Shown here in pieces: positions 15,118-24,675 of a stretch of DNA of 64,000 nt (positions are counted from its first letter, which is position 1; every line of letters begins with the position of its first letter). Below the pieces are notes generated by a model. The model searched no databases. It saw nothing but the letters and a program-made list of their open reading frames with translations, and was not told the DNA's origin. The position numbers were made by a program, and so were the translations under genes. Location: contig NZ_FLKM01000008.1 of NCBI RefSeq assembly GCF_900086585.1, forward strand, positions 1,240,001 through 1,304,000, in the 5' to 3' direction. Origin of the DNA: Emergencia timonensis. GTDB lineage: Bacteria; Bacillota; Clostridia; Peptostreptococcales; Anaerovoracaceae.

Positions 15118-17416
15118 AAATCTGATTCCCTACTGGAAAACTATAATTTTGATCGTATTGCTGTTGATGGTGCAGGCATATTGTGACTTGGCGCTGCCGC
15201 AATACACTTCAGACATTATAGACGTAGGAATTCAGAACGGGGGCGTAGAGCACATCACGCCGGAGAAGATTACATCAAAGGAGTTCAAGGAGGCGCAGAT
15301 CTTCATGAATGACGACGAGAAAGAACTCTGGCAGAGCGCTTATGCAAAAGATGGAGATGTTTATCATCTGAATATTACAGACGAAAAGAAACTGGATGAA
15401 ATAGATGACAAGCTGCTGACATCGATTGTGCTGACCTATCAGCTGGGGCATATGAGTGAAGCTGATTTTAAGAATACGGTCAAAGAAACCATGGAGAAAG
15501 ATCCTCAGACCGCGCCTATGGCTGAGCAGATTGACGATATGTCCATCAGCGATATAGAGAAACTGATGCATACGGATATAGACAGTTTTAAGGCGGAAGA
15601 TGAAGAGGGCAATATGGCTACTTATGTTGACATGAGACCCTTGATGGAAGACATGATTGCAAGCGGGCAGATGGATGATTCTATGGTGAAGGAGTCCAGA
15701 AAGTCCATGGAGGATACAATTTCCTCCACAGGTGCAGAAACCCTGCACTCCATGGGTGTGGCATATGCCGTATCCTGCAATGAAGCCGCAGGACTAGATG
15801 TAGACGATATACAGATGAACTACCTTTGGTCTGAAGGTCTGAAGATGTTTATGATGGCGCTTTTGATGCTGGCGGCGGCAGTGATGGTGTCTTTCCTGGC
15901 AGCCAGAGTCGGCGCCGGTGTCGGACGGGATGTGAGAGGCAAGGTCTTCCGCAATGTAGTCGGTTTCTCCAATGCGGAAATGGATAAATTCTCCACCGCA
16001 TCGCTGATTACAAGGAGCACCAATGACGTACAGCAGATTCAGATGGTTACGGCGATGATGCTGAGAATCGTACTCTACGCGCCGATTATCGGACTGGGCG
16101 GCGTCTATAAGGTTGCAAAGACAGGCGCCAATATGGAGTGGATCATCGCCCTGGCTGTTCTCGTCATCATCGGCTTTGTAGGAACCCTGGTGTCCATCAC
16201 CATGCCGAAATTCAAGATGATGCAAAAGCTGGTGGACGCATTAAACCTGGTTTCAAGAGAAATTTTGACGGGCCTTTCCGTTATCCGCGCCTTTGGACGT
16301 GAGCAGACAGAAGAGGAACGCTTTGATGTGGCGAACCAGAACTTGAAGAAAACCCAATTGTTTACCAATCGAGTGATGACTTTTATGATGCCGGGTATGA
16401 TGATGATTATGAACTGTCTGGTCATCCTCATCATGTGGGTATCTGCACACAGAATTGATACGGGCGATTTACAGGTCGGTGCAATGACGGCCTTCATCAC
16501 ATATTCCATGCAGATTGTCATGGCCTTCTTAATGCTGACGATGATGTCTATCATGCTGCCGCGAGCAGGCGTTGCTGCTGATCGTATCGATGAAGTCATC
16601 AGAACCCATTCCTCCATTGAGGACCCAGCAGAGCCAAAACAGATTACAGAGCCAAAAGGTGTTTTGGAATTTACCGATGTCTGCTTTAAGTATCCCAATG
16701 CAAAAGAAGATGTGCTCCACAACATCAGCTTCAAGGCAGAACCGGGTAAAGTGACTGCTATCATCGGCAGTACTGGTTCTGGAAAAAGCACGTTGGTTAA
16801 CCTGATCCCTCGATTTTACGATGTGACGATGGGAACCATCACCTTAGACGGAGAAGACATTCGAAATCTCTCCATGAAAGAACTTCGTCAGGAAGTTGGA
16901 TTCGTACCACAGAAAGGTGTCTTGTTTTCGGGCACCATTGCCAGCAACTTGCGCTTTGGCAACAAGGATGCGACGGATGAGCAAATCAGAACCGCCGCTG
17001 AAATCGCCCAGGCGGAGGACTTTATCGAAGAGAAAGATGAAAAATATGATAGCTATATTTCTCAGGGGGGAAGCAACGTATCTGGCGGCCAGAAGCAGAG
17101 ACTTGCCATCGGCAGAGCCATTGCAAAAGAACCAAAGCTTTTTGTCTTTGACGACAGCTTTTCAGCTCTGGACATGAAGACGGACGCCAAATTGAGAAAA
17201 GCGTTGGAAACAAAAGTATCAGACTGTACTGAAGTCATCGTCGCACAGAGAATCAGTACGATTCTTCATGCGGATCAAATATTGGTATTAGATGATGGAG
17301 AGATCGTCGGCAAGGGAACCCATGAAGAGCTTCTGGCAAATTGTGAGGTATATCAGCAGATTGCAAAATCACAGCTTTCTGCTAAGGAACTTGGGATAGA
17401 AGAGGGGGTGAGCTAG
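15101..17416 (+). CDS. ABC exporter, subunit 1 of a heterodimer (degenerate ATP site)
   Basis: 771 residues: an ABC-transporter membrane domain fused to an ATPase. TM1 (about 14-34) is followed by an unusually long polar segment (about 40-240) before TM2, predicted outside the cell. The ATPase has Walker A GSTGSGKST (about 556), signature NVSGGQKQR (about 658) and Walker B LFVFDDSFSALD. The catalytic Glu after Walker B is Asp, as in the degenerate site of heterodimeric exporters such as TM287/288 and LmrCD. It pairs with the next gene, one base away. The likely role is drug or lipid/peptide export under MarR control. Confidence 0.93.
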   Translation: MKRIFKNLIPYWKTIILIVLLLMVQAYCDLALPQYTSDIIDVGIQNGGVEHITPEKITSKEFKEAQIFMNDDEKELWQSAYAKDGDVYHLNITDEKKLDEIDDKLLTSIVLTYQLGHMSEADFKNTVKETMEKDPQTAPMAEQIDDMSISDIEKLMHTDIDSFKAEDEEGNMATYVDMRPLMEDMIASGQMDDSMVKESRKSMEDTISSTGAETLHSMGVAYAVSCNEAAGLDVDDIQMNYLWSEGLKMFMMALLMLAAAVMVSFLAARVGAGVGRDVRGKVFRNVVGFSNAEMDKFSTASLITRSTNDVQQIQMVTAMMLRIVLYAPIIGLGGVYKVAKTGANMEWIIALAVLVIIGFVGTLVSITMPKFKMMQKLVDALNLVSREILTGLSVIRAFGREQTEEERFDVANQNLKKTQLFTNRVMTFMMPGMMMIMNCLVILIMWVSAHRIDTGDLQVGAMTAFITYSMQIVMAFLMLTMMSIMLPRAGVAADRIDEVIRTHSSIEDPAEPKQITEPKGVLEFTDVCFKYPNAKEDVLHNISFKAEPGKVTAIIGSTGSGKSTLVNLIPRFYDVTMGTITLDGEDIRNLSMKELRQEVGFVPQKGVLFSGTIASNLRFGNKDATDEQIRTAAEIAQAEDFIEEKDEKYDSYISQGGSNVSGGQKQRLAIGRAIAKEPKLFVFDDSFSALDMKTDAKLRKALETKVSDCTEVIVAQRISTILHADQILVLDDGEIVGKGTHEELLANCEVYQQIAKSQLSAKELGIEEGVS

Positions 17417-17417
17417 T

Positions 17418-19292
17418 ATGAGTAATGAAAGAGAACACGAGTTTAAAATGCCGAAAAGGCGTCCGAGAGGCCCTATGGGAGGTCCGGGCGCAGGTATGAT
17501 GCCTGGTGAAAAAGCGAAGGACTTCCGGGGTTCTTTCAAAAAGCTCCTGGCTTACATTGGCAAATATAAGTTTGCGATTTTGGTCGTGGTCATCTTTGCA
17601 GCGGCTTCCACCGTGTTTAACGTTATGGGGCCGAAGGTCATGGGTCATGCGACCACAGAACTGGCCGAAGGTCTGATGAGAAAGATCGGAGGAACCGGCG
17701 GCATTGATTTTGACAAAATTGCACAGATACTCCTATTTACACTGGCGCTTTATTTGGCCAGCGCCGCATTTACCTTCGTTCAGGGCTGGATTATGACCGG
17801 CGTGACGCAGAAAATCTGTTATCGCATGCGCAAGGAAATATCCGAGAAGATCAACCGCATGCCGATGAAGTATTTTGAGAGCAGAACTTATGGTGAAGTA
17901 CTTTCCAGGATTACCAACGATGTGGATACCCTTGGGCAGGGACTGAACCAGAGTGTGACGCAGATTATCACTTCTACAGCGACCATTATCGGTGTCATCG
18001 TGATGATGCTGACCATATCGCCGCTGATGACGCTGATTGCATTCGTCATACTTCCGATATCGGCCGTCTTGATGTCCATCGTCGTGAAATTTTCGCAGAA
18101 ACATTTCCGCTCACAGCAAAAATACTTGGGCGTTATTAACGGCCAAGTGGAAGAAACCTATGCCGGCCATCTGGTTATCAAAGCCTTTAACAAGGAAGAC
18201 GAGACCATCGATACGTTTAATGATACTAACAAGACCCTTTACAACTCGGCTTGGAAATCACAGTTCTTGTCCGGCATGATGCAGCCGATTATGATGTTTG
18301 TCGGCAATCTGGGATATGCAGGAGTTGCAATCTCCGGCGGAATCCTCGCCATCAAGGGAACCATCGGTATCGGAGATATTCAGGCGTTCATCCAGTATGT
18401 AAAGAACTTTACACAGCCGATTCAGCAGATTGCACAGGTCATCAATCAGGTGCAGTCCATGACTGCGGCCTCTGAGCGTGTGTTCGAGTTCCTCAACGAA
18501 GAGGAGGAGGATCAGACCGTAGCCAATGCGGTGAAGCTGGAAAATCCACAGGGCGCTGTCAAATTCGATCACGTCCGGTTCGGCTATGATCCGGAACAAG
18601 TCATCATCAAAGATTTCAGCGCTGATGTAAAGCCGGGACAGAAAATCGCTATTGTAGGGCCGACTGGCGCGGGCAAAACCACCATTGTAAAACTGCTGAT
18701 GCGTTTCTATGACGTACAGAGCGGCAGCATTACGCTTGACGGCCACGATATACGAGATTTCAACCGGCAGGAGCTGCGGGATTATTTTGGCATGGTACTG
18801 CAGGATACCTGGCTGTTTAAGGGCAGCATCATGGAGAACATCCGCTACGGCAGACTGGACGCTACCGATGAAGAAGTGATGAAAGCGGCAGATGCTGCTT
18901 ATGCTGATCACTTTATCAGGACGCTGCCAGGAGGTTACGACATGGAACTCAACGAAGATGCGTCCAACGTGTCACAGGGACAGAAGCAGCTGCTGACCAT
19001 CGCCAGAGCAATCCTGGCGGATAACAGGGTGCTGATTCTCGATGAAGCGACTTCTTCGGTAGATACTCGTACAGAAGAGCGAATCCAGAAGGCCATGGAT
19101 AATCTGATGGAAGGCAGAACCAGCTTTATCATCGCTCATAGATTGTCAACGATTCGCAATGCGGATTTGATTCTGGTCATGAAGGACGGCGACATTATCG
19201 AACAGGGTAATCACGAAGAACTACTGGCGCAGAACGGATTCTACGCAGATCTGTACAATTCACAGTTTGAAGAGGCAGAAGAAGCAGTGTAA
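17418..19292 (+). CDS. ABC exporter, subunit 2 of a heterodimer (canonical ATP site)
   Basis: 624 residues. A Pro/Gly-rich cytoplasmic N-tail (KMPKRRPRGPMGGPGAGMMP) precedes six TM helices and the ATPase. Walker A is GPTGAGKTT (about 413), the signature NVSQGQKQL (about 516), and Walker B LILDEATSSVD has the catalytic Glu. The usual LSGGQ is NVSQG here, so the two composite sites are unequal. ATG 17418 follows AGGGGGTGAG, directly after the stop of subunit 1. A terminator follows. Confidence 0.93.
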   Translation: MSNEREHEFKMPKRRPRGPMGGPGAGMMPGEKAKDFRGSFKKLLAYIGKYKFAILVVVIFAAASTVFNVMGPKVMGHATTELAEGLMRKIGGTGGIDFDKIAQILLFTLALYLASAAFTFVQGWIMTGVTQKICYRMRKEISEKINRMPMKYFESRTYGEVLSRITNDVDTLGQGLNQSVTQIITSTATIIGVIVMMLTISPLMTLIAFVILPISAVLMSIVVKFSQKHFRSQQKYLGVINGQVEETYAGHLVIKAFNKEDETIDTFNDTNKTLYNSAWKSQFLSGMMQPIMMFVGNLGYAGVAISGGILAIKGTIGIGDIQAFIQYVKNFTQPIQQIAQVINQVQSMTAASERVFEFLNEEEEDQTVANAVKLENPQGAVKFDHVRFGYDPEQVIIKDFSADVKPGQKIAIVGPTGAGKTTIVKLLMRFYDVQSGSITLDGHDIRDFNRQELRDYFGMVLQDTWLFKGSIMENIRYGRLDATDEEVMKAADAAYADHFIRTLPGGYDMELNEDASNVSQGQKQLLTIARAILADNRVLILDEATSSVDTRTEERIQKAMDNLMEGRTSFIIAHRLSTIRNADLILVMKDGDIIEQGNHEELLAQNGFYADLYNSQFEEAEEAV

Positions 19293-19312
19293 GATTAGGT
19301 TGATATAGATGA

Positions 19313-19354
19313 AACAGGAGCAATGCCCCAGGGGGAGCTGCTCCTGTTTTTTTG
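19313..19354 (+). terminator. Terminator of the exporter operon
   Basis: AACAGGAGC (19313-19321) pairs with GCTCCTGTT (19340-19348), followed by a T run. Confidence 0.85.
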
Positions 19355-19454
19355 TGAATAATATTACAATAATTGCTTTAATTTACATAAAATGTATGAT
19401 ATGATAATGACACTGCTGAACCTTCAGTAAGTTTGCTGGAAGGAAGTGATAGCA

Positions 19455-19544
19455 ATGCTGGATTTTTGCTCTGCATTGAGTATTTCTGTCATGGGCAGTG
19501 TAATTGCATACTACATAGCCAAATGGCTGGACAGGAAGAAATAG
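19455..19544 (+). CDS. 29-residue single-helix membrane protein (small ORF)
   Basis: The peptide is MLDFCSALSISVMGSVIAYY followed by IAKWLDRKK: one hydrophobic helix with a positive C-terminal tail. GGAAGGAAGTG precedes the ATG, and a tight terminator follows at 19561. An AT-rich promoter-like region (TATGATAATG near 19402) lies upstream. Short hydrophobic peptides with such a YYIAKWLD-type end are common in Firmicutes and some act as type I toxins; no antisense RNA is proved here. Confidence 0.6.
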   Translation: MLDFCSALSISVMGSVIAYYIAKWLDRKK

Positions 19545-19560
19545 CAGCAGTCAGCCAAAT

Positions 19561-19593
19561 AAAAAACACGGAGTCGCACCTCCGTGTTTTTTG
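19561..19593. terminator. Terminator after the 29-aa ORF
   Basis: AAAAAACACGGAG and CTCCGTGTTTTTT pair around TCGCAC; strong, with A and T tracts on both sides. Confidence 0.85.
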
Positions 19594-19690
19594 GTGATGT
19601 TATGCATTGAACTTTTGCTCTGCGTTGTTCAAGCTAACTCTATTCTAGTACAGTCATAAGGGGAAGTCAATGGCTATTTTCGTGTTTTTG

Positions 19691-20998
19691 TTACTGTTTT
19701 ATTTCCACCTTTACTGGCGAATCGGGCTTCCAATCCCTGTTATAATAAGGCACGATCCAGGCTTCCTCTTCGGGATAATCTTCGAAGTAGATGCTGCCCA
19801 GGGAATCCCGCATGTTGATATCGTATATCTTCCTGTTGCTGTCACAGATATGACTGATCCACTGTTCTGCTGGCATTTTAGTATTGTCAAACCTGATTTT
19901 CCAGCGGTTTTCCTTCTGCCTGGTTGAGAGAACTTTGATTCCGTAGGGCAGCGTCTCCGACTTGCCGGTTCGTAGGTCTACGTGATATCTGTAGTGGTCT
20001 TTTTTGAGCCAGCGGGCGCCGGTGACGACGATGGAAAGCTTTTCTGCCTTCTGAAAATAGGCGCTGTCGCAGTAATAGGAATTCATCTCCATGGACTCCG
20101 TGCTTCCCGAAGCTGTTATCCCGTTAGCGGTGGGTTTGAACTTTTTGCCGCCGTCAGCCAGAATGTAGAGATCCAGACTCGCCAGCCAGGCAGTATTGGA
20201 CGTATCGGTTTTGATGTCGATGCGCATGTGCGTCGGGTAGATTTCGATATCGGTAAAAGTGACCTTCTGACCGTCCAGCATCACGGTTTTATCGACAGGG
20301 ATCTTCTTTCCTGTGGCGGTGAATACAGGATCAAAGTGTAGCTGAAACTGAAAGACGGCTATATATGGAGGCTGGTCATAAGTCGCATCCGGAAACTCGG
20401 AATCTTCTACAGGTGTGTCTCTTTGCGCATCCTCGTCGTACAGCTTTAATATCATCTCCATAGAGTCCGGCACATCCCGGTCTGTAAAATCCACAGTGAT
20501 GCTCTGTAGGCTTCCATTCTCTACATCCCAATCGTTGAGGAAATAGGAGCAGGAGAGGAAGCCGCCGTCTGCGTTTTTGATCTTGGGATCTATGGCGAGA
20601 TGGCTGTATTTTTCTGAATTGACCCGAAAGAAGATATTGACCTGCTTCTGGTCGACGATCAAGTATTCCACGGAGATTGAGACGCCGTTTTTGCTCTTTC
20701 TCAAATCCACCGGCTGCACGTAATCGTTATCCACTGCCTCTGAGAGAGAATTGGAGAAGGTCACAGCCTGTGCCAATTCCTTGAGGATAGGAATCTTGGA
20801 GCAGGCGTCTGCAATTGGCGCGCAGAGGTTGACTGCCAGCACGAAGGTCAGACATATGACTGCAAAACTGGTCAGGGGCTTTGCGACCCAGTTTCTTCTT
20901 TTTCGCCTTGCCTGCGCTCTCTGCAAGGCACCATCTAAGGCTGGAACCGGCTGACCCAGCTCCTGCAGCAGTTTGGCGTATTCTTCTCTGCGATTCAT
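19691..20998 (-). CDS. DUF4179-type membrane protein, likely anti-sigma partner of the ECF factor
   Basis: 435 residues. A short cytoplasmic N-terminus (about 1-35, with RRKRRN) precedes one TM helix (KPLTSFAVICLTFVLAVNLC) and a large extracellular part. The first outer section, CSKIPILKELAQAVTFSNSL and the IF-RVNSE-like stretch, matches the DUF4179 pattern. The gene overlaps the upstream sigma-factor gene by ATGA (20995-20998), so they are translationally coupled. In such pairs the cytoplasmic tail holds the sigma factor and the outer domain senses envelope stress; that role is inferred here. Confidence 0.8.
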   Translation of the reverse strand: MNRREEYAKLLQELGQPVPALDGALQRAQARRKRRNWVAKPLTSFAVICLTFVLAVNLCAPIADACSKIPILKELAQAVTFSNSLSEAVDNDYVQPVDLRKSKNGVSISVEYLIVDQKQVNIFFRVNSEKYSHLAIDPKIKNADGGFLSCSYFLNDWDVENGSLQSITVDFTDRDVPDSMEMILKLYDEDAQRDTPVEDSEFPDATYDQPPYIAVFQFQLHFDPVFTATGKKIPVDKTVMLDGQKVTFTDIEIYPTHMRIDIKTDTSNTAWLASLDLYILADGGKKFKPTANGITASGSTESMEMNSYYCDSAYFQKAEKLSIVVTGARWLKKDHYRYHVDLRTGKSETLPYGIKVLSTRQKENRWKIRFDNTKMPAEQWISHICDSNRKIYDINMRDSLGSIYFEDYPEEEAWIVPYYNRDWKPDSPVKVEIKQ

Positions 20999-21465
20999 TT
21001 TGACACCTCCTCTTTTAATTCTAATCTGAGCAGCGACAAAGCGCGGCGCTGCCGGCTGGCCGCGGTTCCCTGGGGAATCTGCAGGATTTCCGCAGTCTCC
21101 ACCAAGGTATAGCCTGAAAAATATCTTAAAATAATGACTTCCTTCAAGTCCTTCGGCAGCTTTGCGATGGCTTCTTTCAGTGGCAACCGGTCAAAAGCTT
21201 CTTCTGCTGTCTCCGGAAACTCATCAAAGCTGCCGCGGCGTTTTTGTCGTTTCAACTCTGTATAACATTCGTTGATTAATATTCTGATGATCCAGGTGTC
21301 GAAGTATTCCGGCTGCCGCAGCTTCTTCAGCGAACAAAGTGCTTTGTATACGGACTCGTCTACGGCATCCACTGCCAGAGTCTCGTTACCGAGATACAAA
21401 AGGGCCGTTCGATATAATTTGTATTTGATTTCTTCTATGTGAAGAGCAAATTGTTCCTCTGTCAT
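20995..21465 (-). CDS. ECF-type RNA polymerase sigma factor
   Basis: 156 residues. Region 2 is near the N-terminus (LYRTALLYLGNETLAVDAVD and FDTWIIRILINECYTELKRQ), and region 4 is EVIILRYFSGYTLVETAEIL followed by PQGTAASRQRRAL. There is no region 1 or 3, as in group IV sigma factors. ATG 21465 follows AGGAGGCGC. It shares an operon with the DUF4179 protein and probably autoregulates; I could not define its own promoter motif. Confidence 0.92.
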   Translation of the reverse strand: MTEEQFALHIEEIKYKLYRTALLYLGNETLAVDAVDESVYKALCSLKKLRQPEYFDTWIIRILINECYTELKRQKRRGSFDEFPETAEEAFDRLPLKEAIAKLPKDLKEVIILRYFSGYTLVETAEILQIPQGTAASRQRRALSLLRLELKEEVSK

Positions 21466-21478
21466 ATGCGCCTCCTTT

Positions 21479-21718
21479 TTGTCTATATATCTATTAGATA
21501 CCGATGACAGTGATTTTTATTTTAGAATTGTAAAAAATTATAATAAAGAACATTTTGATATGGCTGTAAGAATAAGTGAGCTATCTAGAGACGGCTTTAT
21601 CGAGGATAAATGCGCAGAGTACATTTCTTATTTAATAAAAAAGGAGCTGCTTCTGATAGATGTGAAACGCTCCTGTTTTGTCTTGACAACCTATGGTGAG
21701 CAAATTGGCCTTTGTTAG
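21479..21718 (+). CDS. Doubtful small ORF, possible winged-helix remnant
   Basis: Up to 79 residues, containing MAVRISELSRDGFIEDKCAE and a beta-like end (VKRSCFVLTTYGEQIG), which resembles the helical and wing parts of a small DNA-binding protein. The start is TTG with no ribosome-binding site, and it abuts the divergent sigma gene. It may be a degraded gene or chance frame. Confidence 0.25.
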   Translation: MSIYLLDTDDSDFYFRIVKNYNKEHFDMAVRISELSRDGFIEDKCAEYISYLIKKELLLIDVKRSCFVLTTYGEQIGLC

Positions 21719-23186
21719 ATATAGTCATTATACTTTTCGTAGGCAAATTTGTAAGTGTATATGCCTACTTGCAGTGTGATGATGGCAGATTTATGCTTAA
21801 ACATCATCACTGTACCTTTGGAAAAATCGTGGCAATCTTTCTCAAATGTCATTTTATTTTCTGTGAAGGAGACAGGTATAGGGGTATTGTGCTGCGAATA
21901 AGCGGCAAGCTTTAGAGTTCCGTCACTTACAATATACCGAACTCTAAATGATTCCAGACCTGTGCTCCATTTAAAATCTTTACCATCCAATATAGAGGTA
22001 CCCTTTGCTTCCTTAAGCTCCCAGTCTCCAACAAACGTTTTTTCTTTTTTACTTAATTTTAAGGCCTTTTTTATATCGCTCTTTAGTTTGTTTATTTTTG
22101 TTCCTTGCAAATCTGTTTCTTTAATATAATCAAGAGCAGCTTTTAAGTAACCAGATTCACCGAGCTTGACGACTTCTAGATAAGCACAGTCACTTGATCG
22201 CTGGGGACTATCTTTGTAATTCCCTAATTTCACAAAAGCAGCTCTTGCTGCATTGTAGTCTTCATCTTTATAATCTTCATCGGCTTTCAGGTAAGCGCAC
22301 TCCTTATAGCGTTTACTACTGTCCTTATAATCTCCGAGCTGTTTAAATATAGATTTCGCTGTATCGTAATGTCCTTTTTCATACCAAGCTATAGCTTCAT
22401 TGTAAGACTGCCTTGGAATAATAATTTTTGATATATTAAAAAACCGGACCCGCCTAGGATGATAACGGCAATGGCGATGCATATTAAGATTTTCTTGATC
22501 TTTTTTATCCGTTTATCTCGCACAGACTCGTTTTCTAACTGTGCTGTGCGGTCTGCCTGGTCATATGTTAGTTTTTTTTGCACTAGTAAATCTGTATCCA
22601 GGGCAGAGAATAATAAGTCCTTTTTGATTCCGCAGATACGGCAAGCTGATGTTTGAGGGGCATTAATGGTGCCGCAAGTACAAAGCCAACTACCGTTATG
22701 CTGCTTTGGGATAAATATACACTTGCTAGTAGATTTAATTTCTGAAATATATCTGATGAAAGTTTCTTTCATTATATCTAATGCATCGATAGATTCTTTT
22801 GGGAAGCTTTGATTTAAAGAGACATTAAGTTCTACAATACTTTCATCGCTAAAGTATACTTGATGAATAACAATTTCAAACCGACGTACATCACCGTTCT
22901 GAAGAATAATAGGAACTTTACTACCAAAGGTGTCGTTTTGGCCAGCTGTTAAATCCATATAAGTCTTTTTACATCGATATAGTTCAGTGTTGTCTAGATT
23001 TTTACAAATGATTTCAACTTCCAATGCTGAAATTTGTTTGAGCTGAATGTTTTCAAATTGCAATTGCAAAATAAATAATTTATTATGGTTATCGGCTAAC
23101 AACGCACCTTTGCTGAAGATAATCGGTGATTGTTCATGATATAGCATAGTATCCAATGATAGTATGCGTGTATATCTCTCTGTCAT
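21715..23186 (-). pseudogene. Zinc-ribbon/TM/TPR-like membrane protein interrupted by a frameshift
   Basis: Two overlapping frames make one protein. The first (ATG 23186, after CAGGAGG) has a beta-rich N-terminus, a zinc-ribbon-like SWLCTCGTINAPQTSACRIC near residue 180 and a TM helix (ILICIAIAVIILGGSGFLIY), then meets a stop at 22389. The other frame resumes near 22440-22420 with repeats such as YEKGHYDTAKSIFKQLGDYK and YNAARAAFVKLGNYKDS (TPR-like). Moving back one base in the A5/T6-rich stretch near 22425-22445 joins them. Cause: mutation, sequencing error or, less likely, programmed shifting; no classic slippery heptamer is present. It follows a small membrane-protein gene on the same strand. 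Confidence 0.65.
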
Positions 23187-23202
23187 AGTATTTCCTCCTG
23201 TT

Positions 23203-23475
23203 TTACAGTTCAGGTAAATCAATGCTCTTGTTTAAGGGATCAGTATTGTCCTTTATATTTTGAAGCAGTTCAATAATTTCACCAAAGCCATATAATATCA
23301 AGCTGCCGATAGCCGCAGGGATAAAAACGGCAATAAAACCTACAAACCCTATGGATTCGTAGTAGTTAACTGGATTATCAGCGAAGGCGATAATAAATCC
23401 AAGGACTAAGCCGCAAACGGCATTTACAATTGCGATGATTTGAATGATTTTTGCTGTTTTGTTTTTCTTATTCAT
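23203..23475 (-). CDS. Small membrane protein of unknown function
   Basis: 90 residues with two TM helices (IIQIIAIVNAVCGLVLGFII and ESIGFVGFIAVFIPAAIGSL) and a charged tail (LQNIKDNTDPLNKSIDLPEL). ATG 23475 follows GGGAGG; the longer frame to 23514 lacks one. It lies 16 bp upstream of the zinc-ribbon gene and is probably co-transcribed with it. I do not recognise a family. Confidence 0.6.
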   Translation of the reverse strand: MNKKNKTAKIIQIIAIVNAVCGLVLGFIIAFADNPVNYYESIGFVGFIAVFIPAAIGSLILYGFGEIIELLQNIKDNTDPLNKSIDLPEL

Positions 23476-23514
23476 GGTTAAATACCTCCCGTATAATTTC
23501 TTCAATCTTAACAT

Positions 23515-23705
23515 AAATTACGGAAGAATCAACATATTATTTTACTATGATAGACCCTTGGGCTAAGGGCTGCGGTCTAGCTTAAGACTTTCTTTAATTT
23601 CGATTTCTAAAATATTTTAACATAATTTCCATTCACTTTAGGCGCATTTTGATATATAATAAGCACAAGGGGAAGGACAGAGAAAATAATAGAAAGGGTG
23701 TTTTT
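23515..23705. other. Short gap with possible hairpin
   Basis: TAGACC pairs with GGTCTA (about 23551-23579) but no T run follows. It lies between divergent genes and no ORF is supported. Confidence 0.3.
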
Positions 23706-24320
23706 ATGAAAAAGCTAGTTACAATAAGCAGAGAATATGGCAGCGGCGGAAGGATCGTCGGACGCCTCATTGCCGAAAAGCTGGGTGTTCCATTTTATGA
23801 TAAAGAAATAATCGATATGGCCGTAGAAAAGAGCGGGTTGTCCAGAGAGATCGTGGAGACGGCGGAGCTTAGGGCAAAGAGCAGTTTTTCCTATAGTTTG
23901 TCTTCTGCCATGAACTTCGGTGAAGGCATGATGAGCGAGCCTGTCTCGGTGAACGAAAAACTGTTCATCACCCAGTTTGATGTCATCAATCAGATTGGAG
24001 ATACAGGAGAAGGCGTTATCGTCGGCAGATGTGCAGATTATATTCTCAAGGATATGCCAGGCGTAACCAACATTTTTATCTATGCAGAGCTTGCAGACCG
24101 AATCAAACGCTGTATAGACACGTATGGCATTCCAGAGGAAAAGGCAAAAGAAACGGTAATGACCTATGACAAGGCGAGAGCAAACTACTACAACTATCAT
24201 ACCTGCCAGAAATGGGGTCACTTTTCAAATTATAACCTGGCGATTAACAGCAGCTACATATCTGAAGAGCAGGCAGCAAATTTAATTGTAGAGTATATCA
24301 ATACCAGGTCATATAAATAA
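23706..24320 (+). CDS. Cytidylate kinase-like family protein
   Basis: 204 residues. It opens with VTISREYGSGGRIVGRLIAE, a P-loop variant of the cytidylate kinase-like family, followed by GVPFYDKEIIDMAVEKSGLS. Near residue 115 it has VIVGRCADYIL and then IFIYAELADRIKRCID, the lid region. The family resembles CMP kinase, but its true substrate is usually unknown. ATG 23706 follows GAAAGGG. It is probably co-transcribed with the next small membrane-protein gene, 32 bp on. Confidence 0.85.
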   Translation: MKKLVTISREYGSGGRIVGRLIAEKLGVPFYDKEIIDMAVEKSGLSREIVETAELRAKSSFSYSLSSAMNFGEGMMSEPVSVNEKLFITQFDVINQIGDTGEGVIVGRCADYILKDMPGVTNIFIYAELADRIKRCIDTYGIPEEKAKETVMTYDKARANYYNYHTCQKWGHFSNYNLAINSSYISEEQAANLIVEYINTRSYK

Positions 24321-24352
24321 AACGTTTTGCGATCACAAAGGAGGAAGAGGAA

Positions 24353-24586
24353 ATGGGAAAATGTAAAGACAATAAATTACAGCCGAACAAGGCGGATAAG
24401 GGCAGAAATCAGGGGCCTTCAACAGCGGCAAAAGCTGCTCTTGCTATTTTGGGCGTCGGCTTTGTGGCAGGAACCACACTTGTCATCGGCATGGATCGAA
24501 TCATGAAGAAAATCTTTGTCAATGAAGACTGGCCGGACGAAGAATGGTCAACTGATGATTGGGCAGAAGAAGATTTGGACTATTAA
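24353..24586 (+). CDS. Small single-TM protein with acidic C-terminus
   Basis: 77 residues. A polar basic N-terminus is followed by one helix (AALAILGVGFVAGTTLVIGM) and a very acidic, Trp-rich tail (NEDWPDEEWSTDDWAEEDLD). AGGAGGAAGAGG precedes the ATG. Function is unknown; it follows the cytidylate-kinase-like gene and precedes a terminator. Confidence 0.65.
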   Translation: MGKCKDNKLQPNKADKGRNQGPSTAAKAALAILGVGFVAGTTLVIGMDRIMKKIFVNEDWPDEEWSTDDWAEEDLDY

Positions 24587-24600
24587 TCCTTAACAATGAC

Positions 24601-24631
24601 AGCGGCAGGTATTCCTGCCGTTTTGTTGTTT
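24601..24631 (+). terminator. Terminator after the small acidic membrane protein
   Basis: CGGCAGG-TATT-CCTGCCG followed by TTTTGTTGTTTT. Confidence 0.8.
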
Positions 24632-24675
24632 TGACTAAACATGAAAAAAGTTATACAAATTTCCCTAAATAAATT

